Source of the DNA: DATEBA01 sp035288045
GTDB taxonomy: Bacteria > Actinomycetota > UBA4738 > HRBIN12
DNA: 53,409 nt
Reading direction: 5' to 3'
Assembly (NCBI GenBank): GCA_035288045.1
Contig: DATEBA010000058.1
Location: forward strand, 1 to 53,409
Shown: in pieces, positions 32,987 through 41,755 of the stretch
How positions within the stretch are numbered: the stretch's first letter is position 1
How the letters are laid out: every line of letters starts with the position of its first letter
Translations under genes and position numbers: made by a program
Notes under the pieces: model-generated
What the model saw: only the letters and a program-made list of their open reading frames with translations
What the model was told of the DNA's origin: nothing
Database searches by the model: none

Positions 32987-33354
32987 GCCTTTCCCTTCGC
33001 ACCGCGGAACCGCTGCGCGGCCTTGGACAGACCCGCGCCGAAGCCGATCAGCTTGACGAGCGGGCTGGACACCGTGTCCTCGACGAGCTTGGAGATCTTC
33101 TCGACGCGCCCGAGGATCTTGCCTGTCGCCTCGAGCATCGTGTCCATCCGATCGAGCTCCCGGTTCACGTTCGTGACCGAGGTCTTCACCTCGGAGAGCA
33201 GGGGCACGGTTTCCTCGCGGATGCCGTCGATGAGCATCTTCGTGCTCTCCAGCATCCGGAACACGTTGATGAGCACTACGCAGATGAACAGCACGAGCAG
33301 GCCCCAGAAGGCGGCCAGGACGATCAGCGCGACGTCCCCTGCCGAAGCGAGCAT
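32983..33354 (-). CDS. DUF948 family membrane protein
   Basis: The 123-residue protein has one N-terminal membrane helix (about 7-28, VALIVLAAFWGLLVLFICVVL) followed by a long helix or coiled coil (ETVPLLSEVKTSVTNVNREL, MLEATGKILGRVEKIS), the DUF948 pattern. I chose the ATG at 33354 over the one at 33360 because AAGGAG lies 6 nt before the former but touches the latter. Function unknown; the alaS-rarA neighbourhood is conserved in actinobacteria. Confidence 0.78.
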   Translation of the reverse strand: MLASAGDVALIVLAAFWGLLVLFICVVLINVFRMLESTKMLIDGIREETVPLLSEVKTSVTNVNRELDRMDTMLEATGKILGRVEKISKLVEDTVSSPLVKLIGFGAGLSKAAQRFRGAKGKA

Positions 33355-33409
33355 GACCATCTCCTTGTCGTGGGTCCGGGCATCATACCCGGCACCCCCC
33401 GGCCGGCCG

Positions 33410-34630
33410 CTAGTCCCCTTCGTCCCCCTCGCCGGAGGGCTCGTAGTACCGCTTTCCCTCGAAGCGGTCGGGGCGATACTCCTGCTCGACCCGGTGGCCG
33501 GGGTAGTCGTGGGGGTACCGGTAGCCCTCGCCGTGACCGAGCTTCTCGGCGGCCGCGTAGCTCGCATCTCGCAGGTGGGGAGGCACCGGGTCGGTTGAGG
33601 CCGACGCGTCTGCCTTCGCGCGTCCGAGCGCCCGGATCAGGCTGTTGGACTTCGGCGCCCGGGCGAGGTAGATCGCAGCCTCCGCCAGGTTGAGCTGCGC
33701 CTCGGGTAGACCCACGTACTCCACCGCGTGGGCCGCGGCCGTTGCGACCAGCAGCGCGTGAGGATCGGCGAGCCCGACGTCCTCGGAGGCAAGGATCACC
33801 ATCCGTCTGGCGATGAACCGCGGGTCCTCACCGGCTTCCAGCATCCGCGCCAGCCAGAACAGGACCGCATCGGGATCCGAGCCGCGCATGCTCTTTATGA
33901 ACGCCGAGACGACATCGTAGTGGGTGTCGCGGTCGTACACGACCGCCTTCTTGTGGATCGCGTCCGAGACGCGCTCAAGGTCGACGACGTCCTCGCCGAC
34001 GCGCGTCAGCAGGACCGCGGCCTCGAGCCCCGTGAGCGCGATCCGCGCGTCGCCGCCGGCGATCTCCGCCAGGTGATCGAGCGCCTCCTCCGTTGCCGAA
34101 ACGCCGAGCCCCCCGAGCCCCCGTTCCTTGTCCGAGAGCGCTCTCTGGAGGACCGCGCGGACCTCCTTTTCCTCCAGCGGATCGAGCCGAAGCATGATGC
34201 ACCGCGACAGGAGTGGAGAAACCAGGCTGAAGAACGGGTTCTCGGTCGTCGCGCCGATCAGCGAGATCGTCCCGTCCTCCACCGCGGGGAGCAGGACGTC
34301 CTGCTGCGCCTTGCTCCAGCGGTGGACCTCGTCGATGAAGAGGACCGTCCGGAACATGCTGTGCCGGGCGCGATCCATCACCCGCCGGGCATCCGCGACG
34401 CCCGACGACACCGCGGAGAGCTCCACCAAGTGGGCGTCCACGGCCCGCGCGAGAAGATGAGCGAGCGTGGTCTTTCCGGAGCCGGGCGGGCCCCACAGCA
34501 CGATCGAGGGCAGGTGACCGCCCTCGACCAGCTTAGTCAGCGGCTTGCCGGGGCCGAGCAGGTGGGACTGCCCCACGAATTCCTCGAACGAGCGCGGACG
34601 CATCCGGCTCGCGAGCGGTTCCTCGCCCAT
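33410..34630 (-). CDS. rarA: Replication-associated recombination protein A (MgsA/RarA AAA ATPase)
   Basis: Clamp-loader-like ATPase acting at stalled replication forks. The 406 residues have SRMRPRSFEEFVGQSHLLG, Walker A WGPPGSGKTT, Walker B VLFIDEVHRWSKAQQD (usually IHRFNKAQQD), the sensor IGATTENPFF and the C-terminal tetramerisation domain (DVVSAFIKSMRGSDPDAVLFWLARML). ATG start with GAGGGG 6 nt upstream. The last 40 residues are charged and family-variable. Confidence 0.95.
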   Translation of the reverse strand: MGEEPLASRMRPRSFEEFVGQSHLLGPGKPLTKLVEGGHLPSIVLWGPPGSGKTTLAHLLARAVDAHLVELSAVSSGVADARRVMDRARHSMFRTVLFIDEVHRWSKAQQDVLLPAVEDGTISLIGATTENPFFSLVSPLLSRCIMLRLDPLEEKEVRAVLQRALSDKERGLGGLGVSATEEALDHLAEIAGGDARIALTGLEAAVLLTRVGEDVVDLERVSDAIHKKAVVYDRDTHYDVVSAFIKSMRGSDPDAVLFWLARMLEAGEDPRFIARRMVILASEDVGLADPHALLVATAAAHAVEYVGLPEAQLNLAEAAIYLARAPKSNSLIRALGRAKADASASTDPVPPHLRDASYAAAEKLGHGEGYRYPHDYPGHRVEQEYRPDRFEGKRYYEPSGEGDEGD

Positions 34631-34807
34631 GAGATCCCCTCGTAACGGTCGGTGGGCCCAAGAAGACTATCGAACGAGGAGAGGGCAGCCTATTGGACGG
34701 AGGGCGGATCCTGGAGGCACGCGGGCGCGCACGCCCTAAGCAAACGCCTGCGCCGCCTCGGGGGCGGACGGTGCATGATCGAGGGGGACCCGGGAGCCGG
34801 CACGCGG
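34631..34807. other. Intergenic gap between rarA and aspS
   Basis: I see no gene here. A small hairpin (CCGCC/GGCGG, 34753-34767) lies 41 nt beyond the aspS stop and might end that transcript. On the minus strand a TAGTCT might serve rarA, but no -35 is evident. Confidence 0.3.
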
Positions 34808-36577
34808 TTAGACCTCTCGCGGCTCAGCCAGACGGATCCCCAGCTCGCGGAGCTGCTCGTCGGGAACGGGAGCCGGCGCGCCTGTGAGGGGATCGGCCCC
34901 CGACTGGGCCTTCGGGAACGCCGTCACGTCGCGGATCGCGTCCTTGCCGGCCATCAGCATCACTATGCGGTCCAGGCCGAAGGCGACGCCGCCGTGGGGC
35001 GGAACCCCGTATCGGAAGGCGCGGATCAGGTGACCGAACTTCTCGTCGATCTCGGTCTCGGAGAGACCCAGGACGCCGAACACGCGTCGTTGCCGGTCGG
35101 GGTCGTGGATCCGGATGCTCCCCCCGCCGAGCTCAAAGCCGTTCAGCACGAGGTCGTAGGCGCGCGCCTTGGCCGTTTCCGGTGCGAGGTCGTCGCTCGC
35201 GGGCGACGTGAAGGGATGGTGGACCGACACCCACTTGTCCTCCTCGTCGCTCCATTCGAATAGGGGAGGGTCCACCAGCCAGACGAACCGCCACTCCGCC
35301 TCGGGAATGAGGCTGAGGCGGTCCGCCATCAGTCGGCGGAGCCCGTCCAGGGCCGCCGCGACGCGGTCGGGCTGGTCGGCGACGATCAGAACGAGATCTC
35401 CGTCGCCGGCCCCTGTCGCCCGGGCGGCGCCGGCGAGCTCCTTCAGCGAGAGGTGCTTCTCCACCGGCGAGCGGTACGCCTCGCCCTCAACCGCGATCGT
35501 CACGAGACCGGCCGCGCCCCTTCCCCTGGCCTCTTGGACCAGCCCGTCGATCTCCTTGCGGGAGAGCCCCGCCGCGCCGGGCGCCGCGAAGCCCTTGACC
35601 CGCCCGCCCGACTCGAGCACGATGGAGAACGCCCGGAACCCCGTACCCGCGAAGACCGGCCCGAGGTTGGCAAGCTCCATGCCGTAGCGTAGGTCGGGCT
35701 TGTCCGTTCCGTAGCGCTCGATCATGTCGTCGTAGGTGATGCGCGGGAAGGGGAAGGGCACCTCGGAGCCGTTCGTCACCCGAAGGATCTCGGCCATGAG
35801 CGGCTCGATCACGCCGATCACGTCCTCCTCCGAGACAAACGACATCTCGACGTCGAGCTGGGTGAACTCCAGGCCGCGGTCGGCCCGCGTGTCCTCGTCG
35901 CGGAAGCAGCGCACGATCTGGTAGTAGCGGTCCTGTCCTGCGACCATGAGCAGCTGCTTCAGCTGCTGCGGCGACTGCGGCAGGGCGTAGAACGCTCCCG
36001 GCTGAAGCCGGGAGGGAACGAGGAAGTCGCGCGCTCCTTCGGGCGTGCTCCGGGTAAGCATCGGCGTCTCGACCTCGAGGAACCCGCGCTCGTCGAAGTA
36101 GTCACGGATCGTGCGGTTGACAAGATGACGGAGAGCGAGCACACGTGTCATCTCCGGACGCCGGAGGTCGAGGTACCGGAAGCGAAGGCGCAGGTCCTCC
36201 GACGCCTCGATCCGATCCTCGAGCGGGAACGGCGGGGTCTCGGCCTCAGCGAGGACCTCGAGTGCCTCGACCGCGACCTCGACCTCGCCGGTCGGCATGT
36301 TCGGGTTCACGGTTCCCTCCGGACGCGGCCTGACCGCGCCCTCGACTCGGACGACCGACTCGGTCTTCAGCCCTTGCGCCGCTCCGTGGGCCGCCGGTTC
36401 ATCCTCTGGGTGGAACACCAGCTGGACTAGCCCCTCGCGGTCGCGGATGTCCACGAACGTGACACCGCCGTGGTCCCGCTGTCGAGCCACCCAGCCGCAG
36501 AGCATCACGCGCTCGCCGACGTGGTTCGCTCGAAGCTCGCCACAGGCGTGCGTGCGCATGCTCGTTGCGCGGTTCAC
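34808..36577 (-). CDS. aspS: Aspartyl-tRNA synthetase, probably non-discriminating
   Basis: The 589-residue bacterial-type AspRS has an anticodon-binding OB domain (CGWVARQRDHGGVTFVDIRDREG), class II motifs (FLEVETPMLTRSTPEGARDFLVPS, RCFRDEDTRADRGLEFTQLD) and the GAD insertion domain. The His in RDHGG is the residue associated with non-discriminating AspRS, which also forms Asp-tRNA-Asn for the GatCAB route. GTG at 36577 overlaps the hisS stop (GTGA); an ATG 6 codons later is an alternative. It ends in TAA. Confidence 0.95.
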   Translation of the reverse strand: MNRATSMRTHACGELRANHVGERVMLCGWVARQRDHGGVTFVDIRDREGLVQLVFHPEDEPAAHGAAQGLKTESVVRVEGAVRPRPEGTVNPNMPTGEVEVAVEALEVLAEAETPPFPLEDRIEASEDLRLRFRYLDLRRPEMTRVLALRHLVNRTIRDYFDERGFLEVETPMLTRSTPEGARDFLVPSRLQPGAFYALPQSPQQLKQLLMVAGQDRYYQIVRCFRDEDTRADRGLEFTQLDVEMSFVSEEDVIGVIEPLMAEILRVTNGSEVPFPFPRITYDDMIERYGTDKPDLRYGMELANLGPVFAGTGFRAFSIVLESGGRVKGFAAPGAAGLSRKEIDGLVQEARGRGAAGLVTIAVEGEAYRSPVEKHLSLKELAGAARATGAGDGDLVLIVADQPDRVAAALDGLRRLMADRLSLIPEAEWRFVWLVDPPLFEWSDEEDKWVSVHHPFTSPASDDLAPETAKARAYDLVLNGFELGGGSIRIHDPDRQRRVFGVLGLSETEIDEKFGHLIRAFRYGVPPHGGVAFGLDRIVMLMAGKDAIRDVTAFPKAQSGADPLTGAPAPVPDEQLRELGIRLAEPREV

Positions 36578-37836
36578 GGCACTAGTCCCTTGAGCTTCTG
36601 GACGAGCCCGGCGGCGGCGATGGTCTCCTGCTCCCCGTCGGAGAGCCGCCGCAGCGTCGCGGTTCCGTCTGCAACCTCACGCTCCCCGACGATCACCGCG
36701 TAGGCGGCGCCGGCGCGGTCGGCGGCCCGCATCTGCGCGCCGAGGGGTCGCTCCTCGAAGCCGGCAGCCGCCGGGACACCCGCGGCGCGCAGCTCGCGGA
36801 CGAGCTCCCGCCCCAGCTTCGCGGCTTCCTCGCCGAGCGTGACCAGGTAGCACGCCGGCCCGCGCCCGGCGGGCATAGCAAGCCCCTCCTTCTCCATCGC
36901 TAGCAGCACCCTCTCGAGCCCGAGCCCGAATCCGACTCCGGGAGTCGGCGACCCGCCGAGCACCTCCGCGAGGCCGTCGTACCGCCCGCCACCGCAGAGG
37001 GTCGCCTGCCCGCGCGAAAGTACACCCGAGGCGAACTCGAAGGCGGTTCGCGTGTAGTAGTCGAGGCCCCGAACGAGGCGCGGCTCGACCTCGTAGGCCA
37101 CACCCTCCTCGTCGAGCGCGGCGCGCACGGACGAGAAGTGGTCGGCGCACTCCGCGCACAGCCGGTCGGTGATGATCGGCGCCCCCGCGGCGACCGCGAC
37201 GCATGCTTCGTCCTTGCAGTCGAGCACCCTGAGCGGGTTCTCGCGGAACCGGTCCCGATGCTCGTCGGAGATCCGTTCTCGGCTCGCCTCGAGATACGCG
37301 AGCAGCTCGGCTCGGTACGCGGGTCGGCAGACCTCGTCGCCGATCGAGTTCACCAGGAGACGGAGCCGCGCGAGCCCTCGTTCACGCAGGAACCGGTCGG
37401 CGACAACGATGACCTCCGCATCGGGCCCGGGACCGGGTTCTCCGATCGCCTCGACGCCGAACTGCCGGAACTCGCGCATCCGCCCCGCCTGGGGGCGGCC
37501 GTGGCGCCACATCGTGAACAGGTAGTAGCCCTTGAAGGGCGACGGCAGGTCGTGCGCGCGATCGAGGTAGGCGCGCACGACCGGCGCAGTACCCTCCGGC
37601 CGGAGCGTGAGCGATCGGCCTCCCTTGTCCTCGAACGTGTACATCTCCTTCGTGACGACGTCGGAGGTCTCCCCCGCCGCCCGCGAGAACAGCTCGGTGT
37701 GCTCGAACGCCGGGGTGTCCACGTACCTGTAGCCGAAGAGCCTCGCGAGCCGGTGGGCCTCCTCGTAAAGGTCGAGCATCGCGTCGGCGCCAGGCGGCAG
37801 AAGGTCGGCGGTGCCGCGCGGGGGGTTCAACTCCAC
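36574..37836 (-). CDS. hisS: Histidyl-tRNA synthetase
   Basis: The 420-residue class II synthetase shows PPRGTADLLPP, YRYVDTPAFEHTELFSR, the motif 2 loop FTMWRHGRPQAGRMREFRQ, the histidine-specific VRGLDYYTRTAFEF (HisA motif) and GGGRYDGL, and a C-terminal anticodon-binding domain. I start at GTG 37836, giving VELNPPRGT, with 10 nt overlap with the hydrolase gene; the longer open frame is rejected. Confidence 0.95.
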   Translation of the reverse strand: MELNPPRGTADLLPPGADAMLDLYEEAHRLARLFGYRYVDTPAFEHTELFSRAAGETSDVVTKEMYTFEDKGGRSLTLRPEGTAPVVRAYLDRAHDLPSPFKGYYLFTMWRHGRPQAGRMREFRQFGVEAIGEPGPGPDAEVIVVADRFLRERGLARLRLLVNSIGDEVCRPAYRAELLAYLEASRERISDEHRDRFRENPLRVLDCKDEACVAVAAGAPIITDRLCAECADHFSSVRAALDEEGVAYEVEPRLVRGLDYYTRTAFEFASGVLSRGQATLCGGGRYDGLAEVLGGSPTPGVGFGLGLERVLLAMEKEGLAMPAGRGPACYLVTLGEEAAKLGRELVRELRAAGVPAAAGFEERPLGAQMRAADRAGAAYAVIVGEREVADGTATLRRLSDGEQETIAAAGLVQKLKGLVP

Positions 37837-38453
37837 GGCACGCCCACCAGGAAGGGGTTCGTCGCCCGCTCGGCCCCAACCGTCGTCGCCGGGCCGTGCC
37901 CCGGATGGACGGGCAGCTCGTCGGGCAGCTCGAGGAACCGCTCGAGGCTCGCGCGCATGTCCTCCGGCGAGGAGTTCGGGAAGTCGGAGCGCCCGATCGA
38001 GCCGGCGAACACGAGGTCGCCGGAGAACACGATCCCGTCGGTCCGGAAGCAGACGCTCCCCGGCGTGTGACCGGGCGTGTGTAACACCTGGATCCGCAAG
38101 CCGGCGAGCTCGAGCAGCTCGCCGTCGAACACCTCGCGCACGATCTCTACCGGAACCGCGGGCGCCGGGAAGCCCGACCCCCACGCCTCGGCGTCGGTCA
38201 GCGCGAGTCTGTCGGCCGCGTGGATGTAGAGGGGCAGGTCGTCGCTACAGATCTCCGCGGCCGACCCGATGTGGTCGAGGTGGCCGTGCGTGGCGAGGAC
38301 GGCCACGGGACGCTTGCCGACGGCCGCCAGCATCTCCCAGACGCGCGCGGGCGCGAACCCGGGATCCACCACCACCGCGTCGTCGGAACCGTCCGTCGCC
38401 GCGAGCCAGCAGTTCGTGGCGAACGGGTTGTCGGAAAAGACGTCGAGGTACAT
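37827..38453 (-). CDS. Metallo-beta-lactamase fold hydrolase (glyoxalase II-like)
   Basis: The 208-residue single-domain enzyme has the zinc motif THGHLDHIG, then HTPGHTPGSVCF, FSGDLVFAGSIGR and HPGHGPATTVG, the order seen in small hydroxyacylglutathione-hydrolase-like proteins. The substrate cannot be told from sequence; this family member next to hisS, dtd and relA is conserved in actinobacteria. Confidence 0.88.
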   Translation of the reverse strand: MYLDVFSDNPFATNCWLAATDGSDDAVVVDPGFAPARVWEMLAAVGKRPVAVLATHGHLDHIGSAAEICSDDLPLYIHAADRLALTDAEAWGSGFPAPAVPVEIVREVFDGELLELAGLRIQVLHTPGHTPGSVCFRTDGIVFSGDLVFAGSIGRSDFPNSSPEDMRASLERFLELPDELPVHPGHGPATTVGAERATNPFLVGVPWS

Positions 38454-38500
38454 CGGGGCGCCATCTTATCCGGGCACCCTCCGAGGCGGGCCGCCACGAT

Positions 38501-38941
38501 TCACGCGGAGTCGAGAGCGAGCGTGACCGGCCCGACGTTCACGAGCTCGACCTCCATGTGCTCGCGGAAGGCACCCCGGGCCACCCGCGCGCCCAGGCCC
38601 TCGAGGGCGCGCGCGAACGCCTCGACCCTCCCGGCGGCCACCTCGGGGGGGGCCGCGGCCGCCCAGGAGGGGCGACGACCCCTGCCGACCTCGCCGTAGA
38701 GGGTGAACTCCGGCACGACGAGGATCTCTCCACCGACGTCGGAGAGAGCCAGGTTCATCTTCCCCCGGTCGTCCTCGAAGACCCGCAGGTGGAAGACCTT
38801 CTCGGCGAGGCGCTTCTCCTCGTCACCCGCGTCGCCGATGCCGACGCCGACGAGAAGGAGGAAGCCGTGGCCGATCTCGCCGACGGTCTCGTCGCCGACG
38901 CGGACCGAGGCCCGCGCCACGCGCTGGAGGACCACCCGCAT
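38501..38941 (-). CDS. dtd: D-aminoacyl-tRNA deacylase
   Basis: Removes D-amino acids from tRNAs. The 146 residues start MRVVLQRVARASV and contain the catalytic VPEFTLYGEVGRGRRPS (SQFTLYG-like; here EFTLYG) and the closing REHMEVELVNVGPVT, a variant of the NXGPVT motif. Usual members have SQ before FTLYG, so the change to PE is notable. ATG at 38941 overlaps the relA stop by 1 nt (TGATG). Confidence 0.9.
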   Translation of the reverse strand: MRVVLQRVARASVRVGDETVGEIGHGFLLLVGVGIGDAGDEEKRLAEKVFHLRVFEDDRGKMNLALSDVGGEILVVPEFTLYGEVGRGRRPSWAAAAPPEVAAGRVEAFARALEGLGARVARGAFREHMEVELVNVGPVTLALDSA

Positions 38942-41205
38942 CAGCGCGGGACGATCCTGTACGCGTCGAAGACCCCCTCGACACGTTTCACAGCCGCGAG
39001 GATCCCCGAGAGGTGCGTTATGTCGGCCAGCTCGAACGCGAACCGGAGCCTCGTGATGCGGTCCCGCCCGACAGCAGACGTCGCCGACACGATGTTCACG
39101 TGGTGATCCGAGAGGACGGTGGCGACATCGGACAGCAGCCGCGTACGGTCCAGGGCCTCCACCTGGACCGCAACGGTGAAGGACGTCGGCTTCCCCTCCG
39201 CCCACGCGACCTCGATCAGGCGCTCGGGCTCCTTGCGGAGCGCCCGGACGTTCGGGCAATCGGTCCTGTGCACCGACACGCCCTGCCCGCGGGTCACGAA
39301 GCCCATGATCTCGTCGCCGGGAACCGGGGTGCAGCAGCGGCCGAGCTTCACCCACACGTCCCGCATGCCGCGCACCACGACGCCCTGCGCGATCTCCGGT
39401 TTGGCGAGCTTGACCGGCCGCGCGAGCGGGACGTCGGTGACGTCCTCATCGGGCGTGCCCGTGAGGGTCCGCGAGAGCCGGGCTATGACGGACTGCGGCG
39501 ACACCTGTCCTTCGCCGACCGCGATGTAGAGGGCGTCGAGGTTCGGGTAGTGCAGGGCGAGCGCGACCTGGCGGAGCGTCTCCTCCGACACGAGGCGTTT
39601 GATCGGCAGCCCCTGCTTGCGCATCAAACGTTGCATCGCGTCCTTGCCCTCCTCGAGGGCGTCGGCGCGCCGCTCCCTGGAGAACCAGTGCCGAACCTTG
39701 TTCCTGGCGCGCGGCGTCTTCACGAACTGGAGCCAGTCGCGCTTGGGCCCGTAGTCCTGACCCTTGTTCGTGAGCACCTCCACCGTGTCCCCGGTCCGGA
39801 GCTCGTAGTCGAGAGGAACGAGCTTGCCGCCCACCTTCGCCCCGATGGTCCGGTGGCCGACCTCCGTGTGGATCGAGTACGCGAAGTCGACCGGCGTCGC
39901 TCCGGCGGGCATGTTGACCACGTCGCCCTTGGGCGTGAACACGAAGACCTGGCCCCCGTAGAGGTCGATCTTCAGGCCTTCCATGAACTCGCGCGGGTCG
40001 GCCATGTCCTTCAGCCACTCCATCATCTGACCGAGCCACGCTAGGTCGGCGGTGTCCTTGGCCTTGCCCTTCCCCTCCTTGTACCGCCAATGGGCGGCGA
40101 TCCCGAACTCGGCCGTGCGGTGCATTTCGTGGGTGCGGATCTGTACCTCGATGGGGCGTCCCCCGGGGCCGACGACGGTCGTGTGAAGTGCCTGGTACAT
40201 GTTCGACTTGGGCATCGCGACGTAGTCCTTGAAGCGCCCGGGCACCGGCTTCCAGAGAGAATGGATCGCGCCGAGGGCCGCGTAGCAGTCGCGCATGGAG
40301 TCGGTGAGCACGCGGATCCCGATCAGGTCGTAGATCTCGTTGAACTCCTTGCCGCGCAGGATCATCTTTTCGTAGATCGAGTAGAGGTGCTTGGGACGCC
40401 CGACGACCTCGGCGCGGAGTCCAACCTCTCGGAGCTTCGCCCCCGCCTGCCCGAGCACCTGGTCGATGAGCTTCTGGCGCTCGTCGCGACGTTTGTCGAC
40501 GAGACTCACGATCTCGCGGTACGGGCCGGGGTGCAGCGTCTTGAACGAGAGGTCCTCGAGCTCCCACTTCACCTGCTGGACACCCAAGCGGTGAGCGAGT
40601 GGCGCGTAGATCTCGAGCGTCTCGGTCGCGACCCGACGCTGCTTGTCCGCCGGGAGCGGCGCCAGGGTCCGCATGTTGTGGAGTCGGTCGGCGAGCTTGA
40701 TCAGCAACACTCGGATGTCGCCGGCCATCGCGACCATCATCTTGCGGACGTTCTCGGCCTGCTCCTGCTCGCGGCTCTTGAACTCGATCGTGTCGAGCTT
40801 CGTCAGCCCGTCGACGATCCGGCCGACGTCGGGGCCGAACTCCCCCTGGAGCTCGTCGAGGGAGACGCTGGTGTCCTCGACGACGTCGTGGAGAAGCGCG
40901 GCCACGACCGAGGTGGTATCCAGGTGTAGCTCGGCTAGGATCGTGGCGACGGCAAGAGGGTGGCTGATGAAGTCCTCACCGGTAAGCCGCTTCTGTCCCT
41001 CGTGCGATCGCTCCGCGAAGGCGAACGCCCGTTGGAGCTCCTTCACGTCCGCCTTGGGGTTGTAGGAGCGGATCGTCTTCAGGAGCGCGTCCAGGCCGTC
41101 GGTCTCGGCCTCGCCGGGGCGAAGGCGCGCGAGCAGACCCCCCCTCTTCTCGGCCTTCTCGGCCTTCTCGGCCTTCTCGGCCCGGACCTGCTCCTTGCTG
41201 TCCAC
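38941..41205 (-). CDS. relA: Bifunctional (p)ppGpp synthetase/hydrolase
   Basis: Stringent-response enzyme. The 754 residues comprise an HD hydrolase domain (HPLAVATIL, AALLHDVVEDT with the HD at 106-107), a synthetase domain (YDLIGIRVLT, GRFKDYVAMPKSNMYQALHT, EVQIRTHEMH), a TGS domain (VVNMPAGATPVDFAYSIHT), a zinc-finger-like segment (GRCCTPVPGDEI) and a C-terminal ACT domain. Both catalytic halves look intact, as in actinobacterial Rel. The N-terminus carries an AEK repeat (residues 9-20). GTG start. Confidence 0.96.
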   Translation of the reverse strand: MDSKEQVRAEKAEKAEKAEKRGGLLARLRPGEAETDGLDALLKTIRSYNPKADVKELQRAFAFAERSHEGQKRLTGEDFISHPLAVATILAELHLDTTSVVAALLHDVVEDTSVSLDELQGEFGPDVGRIVDGLTKLDTIEFKSREQEQAENVRKMMVAMAGDIRVLLIKLADRLHNMRTLAPLPADKQRRVATETLEIYAPLAHRLGVQQVKWELEDLSFKTLHPGPYREIVSLVDKRRDERQKLIDQVLGQAGAKLREVGLRAEVVGRPKHLYSIYEKMILRGKEFNEIYDLIGIRVLTDSMRDCYAALGAIHSLWKPVPGRFKDYVAMPKSNMYQALHTTVVGPGGRPIEVQIRTHEMHRTAEFGIAAHWRYKEGKGKAKDTADLAWLGQMMEWLKDMADPREFMEGLKIDLYGGQVFVFTPKGDVVNMPAGATPVDFAYSIHTEVGHRTIGAKVGGKLVPLDYELRTGDTVEVLTNKGQDYGPKRDWLQFVKTPRARNKVRHWFSRERRADALEEGKDAMQRLMRKQGLPIKRLVSEETLRQVALALHYPNLDALYIAVGEGQVSPQSVIARLSRTLTGTPDEDVTDVPLARPVKLAKPEIAQGVVVRGMRDVWVKLGRCCTPVPGDEIMGFVTRGQGVSVHRTDCPNVRALRKEPERLIEVAWAEGKPTSFTVAVQVEALDRTRLLSDVATVLSDHHVNIVSATSAVGRDRITRLRFAFELADITHLSGILAAVKRVEGVFDAYRIVPR
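41147..41182 (-). repeat. Four 9-bp tandem repeats in relA
   Basis: TTCTCGGCC occurs four times in a row on the plus strand and encodes the Ala-Glu-Lys repeats near the Rel N-terminus. Copy-number change would not shift the frame. Confidence 0.9.
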
Positions 41206-41227
41206 CTCGGGCCAGTGTAGCCCCAGC

Positions 41228-41755
41228 TCAGTAGCCGATGAGCGTGTACACGTCGTATCCCTGAAGCTTGTCGCGCCCCTTCAGGAACCCGAGCTCCAGC
41301 AGGCAAGCGACCCCGACGACCTTGCCGCCGATCCGCTCGACGAGCGACACCGTCGCGCGCGCCGTGCCTCCGGTCGCGAGGACATCGTCGACGACCAGGA
41401 CTCGCTCCCCCGGTTTCACCGCGTCCCTGTGTATCTCGAGAGTCGCCGTGCCGTACTCGAGGGCGTACTCCTCGGCCTCGGTCTCCCAGGGCAGCTTGCC
41501 CACCTTGCGGACGGGGACGACGCCGGCCCCGAAGTGATAGGCCACCGGCGCCGCGATGATGAAGCCGCGCGCCTCGATCCCCACGACCTTGTCCACGTTC
41601 CCGCGACCGAAGTGCACGACGATCAGGTCGATCACGGTCGAGAACGCGAGCTCGTCGGCCAGGAGCGGCGTGATGTCCTTGAAGACGATGCCCTCCTGCG
41701 GGAAGCCGGGAACGTCACGGATCAGCGCCTTGATCGATTCGAGGTTCACGCTCAC
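41228..41755 (-). CDS. apt: Adenine phosphoribosyltransferase
   Basis: Salvages adenine to AMP using PRPP. The 175 residues have IRDVPGFPQEGIVFKDITPLL, VVGIEARGFI and the PRPP loop VLVVDDVLATGGTARA. It lies between secF (4-nt overlap) and relA, as is common in actinobacteria. Confidence 0.96.
   Translation of the reverse strand: MSVNLESIKALIRDVPGFPQEGIVFKDITPLLADELAFSTVIDLIVVHFGRGNVDKVVGIEARGFIIAAPVAYHFGAGVVPVRKVGKLPWETEAEEYALEYGTATLEIHRDAVKPGERVLVVDDVLATGGTARATVSLVERIGGKVVGVACLLELGFLKGRDKLQGYDVYTLIGY

Noticed and set aside
34631..34807. A tRNA or small RNA gene in the rarA-aspS gap
   Set aside because: No cloverleaf or T-loop (GGTTCRA) motif; only one short hairpin.
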